A stretch of DNA of 28,686 nt from Phallusia fumigata (taxonomy: Eukaryota; Chordata; Ascidiacea; Phlebobranchia; Ascidiidae). Position numbers and translations under genes: made by a program. Position 1 is the first letter of the stretch. Each line of letters starts with the position of its first letter. A model generated the notes under the pieces. That model searched no databases and had not been told where the DNA came from. It saw only the letters and a program-made list of their open reading frames with translations. Positions 22,497 through 28,686 of the stretch are shown one piece after another. The stretch covers positions 1 to 28,686 of the forward strand of contig QXVZ01004169.1 of the NCBI GenBank assembly GCA_008931825.1, in the 5' to 3' direction.

Positions 22497-24498
22497 TTAG
22501 GGAGTCATGTTTCTGCTAATCCATCCGCGACAACTAGCAATCTATAGAACAAATGTAAACATAAACAAACCTTTCAAACTTTAAACCAGTATAATATAGA
22601 GAACGGACCTGGGTGTAGATACCAGGCAAGTTCTGCCCGCATACAGTTGTGCCGTATGAAACTATGCCGTGTACATAGTATTGGTTGTCTGAATGTCGAC
22701 AGACCATTGGACCGCCGCTGTCCCCCTGAATGTTTTGAAAAAAAGAAGCGTAAATTTCACAAAAAACAACCTTTTACACATTCTATCAATTGAAGAGGCC
22801 TTGTGCAATAGCCTATAGGTGGCGATTGTTTATAATAGTGCAGAAGACTGATTTAGGACAATTCCAGAGTTCGGCAATTATTCAGGTGATCATTTTACGG
22901 ATTTAAAGCAGAAACAAAAGGCAGTGACGTCATTACAGTGACACGCGAAGCCATTAGGATTTCGACATAATTTGTAAACCGGCACTCTGCGTTCAAAAGG
23001 TTACCGACACCTACAATATTCCTATACCTCGCATGTATCCGCGCCCCTGCTGTAATCTCCACAATACTTTGCCTGACAAGCGTTCACTACTCGATTGCTG
23101 TACTTGGCAGCGTTATTCAAAGTAAGAAGCTGGCACAAAGCTGATGGAAGAATAAAGCCGGACACCTTTTTCAAGGTATCAGAAGTATTACCTGTGGCTA
23201 CGAAAAAAGAACAAAAATGTTACATTTAAAATAACATAGACATTTTTTATGCAAAATCGTTTTTGTCCACTTGCATTTCAGGTTATTTAATTTCGTTTAA
23301 CTTTTCTTGACCAGTGTTGTTTTTTCTGTTTAAGAGACTGACGATGCCAATACGGGCAAAATATATTTCTCTCTTAAGGGTTATTGGCTGATTTTGTGTC
23401 TAAAGCACAGCTTTGCTGTGGCATTTACATCGAGTTAACACAGTAATCGTCATTATGCAGAAGCTTATTTTTTGTGGACGTGTGCGTGAACTTTTTATTA
23501 ACTGTTATTTCGCAAAAAGACTGTATGTAGGCAAGGTTGGCGATGTAGGCAAAGCACGATTTACTTGCTTTAATGCAATTTGGTTGGCCTGTGTGCAGTA
23601 GAAAAGTTCGAAAAAGGTTTCATAATAAGGCACCGTTTTCATAATAAGGCATCAATATATTGTAAATACTTTTACTGCATGTTTTGCTTACCAGTTGTTT
23701 TTCCCCAACCCAAAGTGTAACATGCACCAGCTGGGAAATTCGGTGCTTGATCAGTGCATCGTCCAGGAGCTACCAAGTTTACTGGACTCACGTAGCGGTT
23801 GATTGTTGCTGCCCTTGACAACTGTTATAATAGGAATTGGTTGTTTTTGTTTGTGTGTTTTGCAAAAGAATACAATTGTTTTTATGCTAAACAAAAAACT
23901 ATTATAAGAAATGCTCATAGCACCCGTGAAACTGCTTTGTCATGTGTCACGCTGCTATAATACAACGAATCTCGTTTGGAAAAGCTAAACTATTAACCGC
24001 TTTTAGACCGAATTGTGCCGAAAACTCTTTCACAAAACTCGATACGTTTTTATTGCCCACCTTAACCAGTGCTATATCGTATCTGTAAGTAACACGGTCA
24101 AACCACTGATGCAATACGAGTCTTGAAACATTGAAGTCTTGTTCGTTCGCCGACGTCACAGATCTCGAGTATTCCCCCAACTTTACTCCGTAAAGATTTC
24201 GGTTAGGTCTTTGAAACAAAATCACATTTGTTTAAGTCTTTGTCGCCATGAGAGTAAATTGAGAGTAAAAAAATCTTAGGCTTACGTTCCGAAGCAGTGA
24301 GTAGCCGAAAGTACCCATTGATTATTGATTAGCGATCCTCCACAAATAAAGCGATCTGGGCGTCCTGTCTGTCGCTCGTAAATATAAGCCATGAACGGCC
24401 AATCTCCCTCGGCAGTTGCTGATCCACCTAAACATGCGAGGAACAACCAAGTTAAGCACAATATTTGATAAAATTTNACCGCAAACCGGTAGACGCAT
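22497..24498 (-). CDS. Trypsin-like (S1) serine protease, left copy, lacking signal and activation exons
   Basis: Exons: 24286-24427, 24061-24208, 23692-23821, 23028-23191, 22609-22725 and 22497-22541, all in phase. A possible 19-base first exon at 24480-24498 encodes MRLPVC plus one base. The whole encodes about 254 residues. The S1 triad is present: THCF (His), DIALVK (Asp) and GDSGGP (Ser). Asp six residues before the serine (ADTCEGDSGG) predicts cleavage after Arg or Lys. The C-terminal exon carries GWI as S1 proteases do. The right paralogue has a signal peptide and R/IIGG activation site on two exons; here the sequence goes from TATA box and 5' UTR to the catalytic exons within ~170 bases and those exons are missing. 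The donor after MRLPVCG contains an ambiguous base (24477). So this is a protease that may not be secreted or activated, a young pseudogene, or an assembly fault. Catalytic exons show no disabling change. Confidence 0.85.
22926..23013. mobile_element. Fragment related to the 25117-25352 MITE, in a protease intron
   Basis: It shares GACGTCAT, CGAAG.CATTA, GACATAA.TTGTAAAC.GGCAC and a terminal TTACCGACACCT block with the right half of the element at 25117-25352. It lies in the intron between 23027 and 22726. The left terminus and target duplication are unclear. Confidence 0.5.
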
Positions 24499-24589
24499 CT
24501 GGTGTGAATCAGCCTAAACACTTCGCGACAAACCTTTGTGTCGACTATAGACTGGTTTCACTTTGTGATTGCTTCTTGCCTAATGGGCG

Positions 24590-24599
24590 AAATATATAG
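24590..24599 (-). promoter_or_regulatory. TATA box of the left serine protease
   Basis: CCTATATATT on the minus strand matches the TATA region of the right copy (ATCCCTATATATTA). It is followed at similar distance by the shared block TAGTCGACACAA (24536-24547). Confidence 0.65.
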
Positions 24600-27500
24600 G
24601 GACCTGCATGGTGGAAATATTTGCATCCAAAGTGCAAACCCATAGTGTAGGAAAACATGTTTTCGCAAAAGTAAAACCGTGAGAGGAAATGTTTGGGCGG
24701 CACAGTCGGGCATTAAACGCTGACAGCTTTTCATAACAACACGACCATTGAAGATTTGCTAACGGTGTTGGTCCTAACAGGTAAACCGAATCCTAAATCG
24801 TGATCAAATTTCAACAAAATTTACATGCAGTTGTGGCAACGAGTTGTTAAAGCCACTCGAAACGTTTTGTTGACGTTAATGTTTACTTTTCAAAATCCGA
24901 TGAGATGGGATGGGCTGAGCTAATTGTCTGATTTGCCCTAAGGCATTAAGTAATCAGAATCTGCACAGCGGTCCCATATTTAAAAAGTTGACATGCGTTC
25001 ACTCTTCACACAATGACCTACTGTTTTGTCTTGTTATTGTTTATTTTACTGTCGAGGATTGGACCACAGCCATATATGTTATGCCTAAAATCATGTCACG
25101 CTATAAAGGTATATCCCAGGTGTCGGGAATAATAATTTTTGTGGCCAAGTTGAGCGACGTGTTTGTTATTTTATCCTTAACTTGCAGTGCAAACGCAGCA
25201 AGGAGCCACAGAGTGTTCACGTAAACCAAGGATTGTTACGGTTAGTCTATTAATCGTAGAAACATTAGGATAAGACGTCATAAACGAAGTCATTAACATC
25301 ATGACATAACTTGTAAACTGGCACGTTGTGTTCAGAAGGTTGACGACCCCTGGTATATGCAATTACTTTGAGCTAAAATTAATGTGAAAAAGCCAATCCT
25401 AAACATTACACTAAAGCCCAGCACAATTTTGCCCGACCCATCCCAAATATACATTTTGCTTCGAAACTTGTTAATCTAGTCAACAAAAAATCGGTCCGAT
25501 AGCAGCACAATGTAGTAAAACTTCTTTGTTAAGTATTTAAAATGTGTGATGTAGGAAAAAAGCTTTGTGACTGCGACAAAAATGCTCTTGCACGCTTTTT
25601 AAGAGGGTACCAGAATTAACACATTGCAGGCTGCTCAGCCAAACCAGTTGCCATGACAACCTAACCGAGAATGTTCTGAGGTGGCAATCTCCAACCCTCC
25701 AACAACTACCATGTGTACCAACTATCACTGATCGAAATCTGAGAAAAACAATTCTAAATGCTAACGGAATCAGTCGGTTCAAGAATAGAAATATATTTCG
25801 CTTAAATCGGCATCGTCAGTTCTACACATGTAAATAGAATCATGATAACCTACTATTTTTTGAGTATAGCAAATTTGAAATGCGATTTTTTGTGAAAGTA
25901 AGGACTTCTGAGTTTACGTTTAACCAGGGCGTTACTTTATTTTAAAGTTATGCAAAATACCCGGATACTACAACACTGGGTGGCGCTAAATCGTTATGCC
26001 AGTTGAAATCAGACCTACCGAAATTTTCTGAATGCGCGTCATCAACTCAAACCAAGATTGTTGATATTTTTGCAGGTTTTAAATCCGCTTTGACGTCCAG
26101 TGCTTGACATAGTTGTTTGCGGGTTTTATATGTCTGCAAGTAGGTCGATAGCCTCAACCATTACAAGTGCCTTTATTTTGCTGCCTTGATATCATAACAA
26201 ACAAATCAGCGTCTACCAAACACGGTGACTCTGGAAAACCAACATGACGCATGATTAATGGTGATTCGTAGTCGGCCGTAACGCAGAAGGGGCGGCGCTG
26301 CACTGAAAACTACGACGCAAACAAGACGTTTTATTGCAAAAGTCCCTTTTTTGTACCACAATGAGTTATACATTTTTCGTTTGAAAGGTGGTGATAAATG
26401 ATATGTTTTTGAAACTTATTTTCCTGTTTTAAAGGAATAAGTGATTGTCGTACTATATCTTGCTGAACAGTCTTGATTGAAAAATGAGGATAAACATAAA
26501 GGTTGAAGGTACAGGTGACAAACCACCAGTCTAAAATGTACTCTACTGCCCATTGCACGTTTGGCCTCGTCCGCAATGTTGTTTGAAATTGAAGTCGAGA
26601 TCCTTAAATAATCTTGGCGGTTATAAGATGCAAAAGTAAACTGTACCAAAATCCATAACAGGGCAAGGTGACTTTTGTTTAGTGAGCAAAGACTCAACGA
26701 CACAAAGACATTACCAAAAGACATGAAAGTAAATAAATCAGTATTTTTTTAGGACTTCTAACTGCACTGCGCAGGGGCGTAAATGATTTTGTCGTCTAGT
26801 TTGCAAGATAAACAGAGCAAAACCCGCGGACCCAAATTCGTCACGACCTAAAAACGGTTCCGCAAAGCTCAAACAAGAAGGCAGCTACATGTAGTTTATA
26901 ACGAACCTTTAATTTCAAGTACTAAAACCCCGGTTATGTGACTGTGGCCAGAAACAGTGAGGTGATCGTCACGAAGGACGAAGCGCTCGCCCCATGAACC
27001 TCACCTCTCCCATTTCGAAACAAACCCCCAAAATGGCGTCCACCATACACAGCACCACGTTCAGACAGCTTATGGAAGCTTGTATTTCTTTCTGGTTGTC
27101 GTATTTTAGAGGATGCGATTTTACATAGAAATCCACAGGCAAACTAGGTGCATTTTCATTTTATGTGTGTGTGCTTTTATCTTTTGGTATTGCAAAAGTT
27201 TGTTCGGTCATGCAGTTGTTTTTATAAAGTTGCAACATATTTCTACATTTTATTATTCACCCTGATCATCTCAGCAGTAGAATAAACAAAAAAAGTTGGT
27301 TATGGTATGAAGATGGAGGGCATGTTAAATTGTTTTAAATTTAACCACAAGTTAAAATCGCAGTGTAGAATTCTGACTACTCGCCTGGGGGCAAATCGTT
27401 GAATTAGTTTTAGCCCATTCCAGTGGATCCGATAACGTAAACATTAACATCAACATCACGTTTTGAAGAGCTTTACAATTCGTTGGGTCAACTTCAAATA

Positions 27501-27720
27501 AATTTTTGCCGAGGTTTGATCACGATTTAGTATTCTTTTAACCTTTTTCGGCAAACACAATTAGTCAATCTCTAATTAACTTGTTATTATTAAACGTCAG
27601 TTTGCCTATACCAACGTTTTTTCGACAGTAAGTTTAAGTTTGAAAAAACATGTTTTTGCACGTTGAGATTACGATTTGAATACATGATTTTTCGCCACGT
27701 TTTGTTAGTAGCAGGATCCC
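24600..27720. other. Head-to-head intergenic spacer between the proteases
   Basis: The outer parts, about 24600-24990 and 27340-27720, are the matching inverted upstream regions of the two proteases. The central ~2.3 kb between them is not duplicated. It holds the MITE at 25117-25352 and otherwise no exon, RNA gene or repeat that I can recognise. Confidence 0.5.
25117..25352. mobile_element. hAT-like MITE, 236 bp, with 8-bp target duplication
   Basis: The left end CAGGTGTCGGGAA and right end GGTTGACGACCCCTG are imperfect inverted termini. Flanks are gtatatcc (25109-25116) and gtatatgc (25353-25360), matching at seven of eight positions as expected for hAT insertion. Its right half is shared with the fragment at 22926-23013. 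There is no transposase ORF. Confidence 0.75.
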
Positions 27721-27729
27721 TATATATTA
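27721..27729 (+). promoter_or_regulatory. TATA box of the right serine protease
   Basis: TATATATTA, preceded by GGATCCC, lies 190 bases before the start codon. A TAGTCGACACAA block follows at 27756, as in the left copy. Transcription would begin around 27750. Confidence 0.65.
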
Positions 27730-27910
27730 CTCGTCTGCTTCACCAAGAAGCCAAATAGTCGACACAAGGGTTTCGCTGCGAATGAAAAACAGAACATTGC
27801 TGGGTTTTAGTGGGTATTTGTAAGAACTAAACTAACCACTTAACTGTTGCAGTGTATGTAAGGAAACATTTCGTTATCGACAAACCCAGTTTGTAAACAA
27901 ACTTTGCAAA

Positions 27911-28639
27911 ATGAAACAACAAGAATATGCACTGACTATGATGACCGGTGTGTTGGGTGTATTTCTACTTTGCTCTCATGGTGTTTCAGGTTTGTACAAT
28001 TTTAATTTTTGATGTGCTATTTGTGTGTCAAACTCATGAAGATTTTAATCACGGTATGGATTCATTTCGCGCTTATATGTTAGATTTTACAAAAACCGTG
28101 ATGTCAAAACAAAATTTCGAAAAAACATTAAACAACACTTTTTTATCTTTCAGGCGCTGGCATGGGTGTTCCAGAGGCGAGAATTATAGGTATCAAAATA
28201 GCAGTAAAGTGTTTTATATCAGCCGCACACAAATCCTTTGCTGCATTAATTTGAGTTTGTACTTGTTGCTTCTATGTTTAGGTGGAACTGCAACTGCTGA
28301 GGGAGATTGGCCCTTCATGGCTTACATATTCACGCGAAGAGCTGGATTCCTAGATCGCTTTATCTGCGGTGGATCTCTGATCAGCAATCAATGGGTGCTT
28401 TCCGCTGCTCACTGCTTTCAAACGTACGTTAAAGTTTGACTGGACTGAGTAAATATATGCAACCTCAATATCATGTCATTTTGTTTTGAAGAAACAATCG
28501 AATCCTTTACCGAGTGAGGTTGGGAGAATACTCCAGAACAGTGACATCAGCAAACGAACAAACTTTTGGAGTTTCGAGACTCGTATTACATCGGGGTTTT
28601 GACATTATTGCTTTCGTATTTGATATAGCACTGCTTAAG
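27911..28639 (+). CDS. Secreted trypsin-like (S1) serine protease, right copy, partial
   Basis: Four exons are visible: 27911-27989, 28154-28189, 28282-28423 and 28492-28639, in phase and encoding 135 residues up to the donor GTGAGC. Exon 1 gives MKQQEYALTMMTGVLGVFLL, containing a hydrophobic signal peptide. Exon 2 carries a short propeptide GAGMGVPEAR, with the activation cut predicted between Arg36 and the IIGG start of the mature chain. The His (SAAHCF) and Asp (DIALLK) of the catalytic triad are present. The serine exon is beyond the window edge. It should be a secreted zymogen cleaved to an active endopeptidase; a digestive or immune role cannot be told from sequence. Exons 3 and 4 have the same lengths (142 and 148 bases) and phases as in the left copy, confirming paralogy. 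Start choice rests on the signal peptide directly downstream. Confidence 0.9.
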
Positions 28640-28686
28640 GTGAGCAATACCGTTCCCTGCTGTCATTATAGAAATTTGCAACCGGC

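Larger units (their letters stand above)
22497..24990 (-). repeat. Left arm of inverted duplication (protease gene plus promoter)
   Basis: Read on the minus strand, this arm matches the right arm that starts near 27340. Shared upstream blocks are ATTCTGA..ACT, GGGCAAATC, GTAAACATTAAC, TTTGATCACGATTTAG, CCCTATATATT and TAGTCGACACAA.GGTTT. In coding exons about 37 of 47 and 34 of 50 residues agree by eye. The part left of 24061 has no partner in the window, because the right arm runs off its edge. Confidence 0.8.
27340..28639 (+). repeat. Right arm of inverted duplication (protease gene plus promoter)
   Basis: This is the counterpart of the 22497-24990 arm. Homology starts near 27340-27370 (GCAGTGTAGAATTCTGACTACT), covers the promoter and TATA box, is interrupted where exons 1 and 2 (27911-28189) have no match in the left arm, and resumes in the catalytic exons. 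It presumably continues beyond the window. Confidence 0.8.

Noticed and set aside
24428..24521. Hydrophobic stretch [16 protein letters not shown] that looks like a signal peptide for the left protease
   Set aside because: It is translated intron: the homologous intron in the right copy gives a similar hydrophobic reading (TQILCCINLSLYLLLLCLGG) before a TTTAG acceptor. No ATG starts this frame.
27948..28439. Continuous 163-codon plus-strand ORF
   Set aside because: It reads through exons 1-3 of the right protease and their introns, in the wrong frame for exon 1. The spliced model explains the signal peptide, the R/IIGG site and all phases.
1..28686. tRNA, rRNA, CRISPR array, bacterial operon or retroviral features
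   Set aside because: No B-box with a fitting A-box, no regularly spaced direct repeats and no transposase or reverse-transcriptase reading frame was seen on either strand.

Overview
The window is nuclear DNA from an animal. All genes are split into short exons with GT-AG introns, the background is AT-rich, and the proteins are plainly metazoan: a TRPM channel, translation factor eIF3 subunit e, a POPX-type PP2C phosphatase and secreted trypsin-like proteases. Genes spaced every 5-8 kb, introns of about 50-1600 bp and many small hAT-type elements suggest a compact invertebrate chordate genome, most likely an ascidian such as Ciona. That assignment is an inference. Exon models were built by hand from splice sites, reading phase and family resemblance; every internal junction quoted keeps the frame.

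Layout, left to right. (1) 540-2758, minus strand: the first seven coding exons of a TRPM-family channel, running off the left edge. (2) 2759-4643: TRPM upstream region plus eIF3e 3' flank. (3) 4644-10634, minus: a complete nine-exon eIF3e gene encoding 445 residues. Its intron 5 carries a diverged ~0.7 kb tandem duplication that includes the start of exon 6, and introns 1 and 5 carry hAT-like MITEs. (4) 10635-12818: eIF3e upstream region. (5) 12819-13873, minus: four phase-compatible exons of unknown function, either an alternative C-terminus of the next gene or a separate small gene. (6) 14500-20415, minus: a nine-exon PPM1E/F-like protein phosphatase with all PP2C motifs and a polyasparagine tract. 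(7) 20416-22496: intergenic, with a GGCC repeat, a GC-rich hairpin and a TATA-like promoter. (8) 22497-24498, minus, and 27911-28639 onward, plus: two trypsin-like serine protease paralogues arranged head to head. Together with their promoters they form the arms of a large inverted duplication around a ~2.3 kb spacer.

The genes do not form a pathway; eIF3e and PPM1 look like housekeeping neighbours. The most interesting structures are the inverted protease pair, in which the left copy keeps promoter and catalytic exons but lacks the signal-peptide and activation-site exons; the tandem duplication in eIF3e, with an ambiguous base at its junction; and hAT-like MITEs with recognisable 8-bp target duplications. 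I found no CRISPR array, tRNA, rRNA or autonomous transposase gene.
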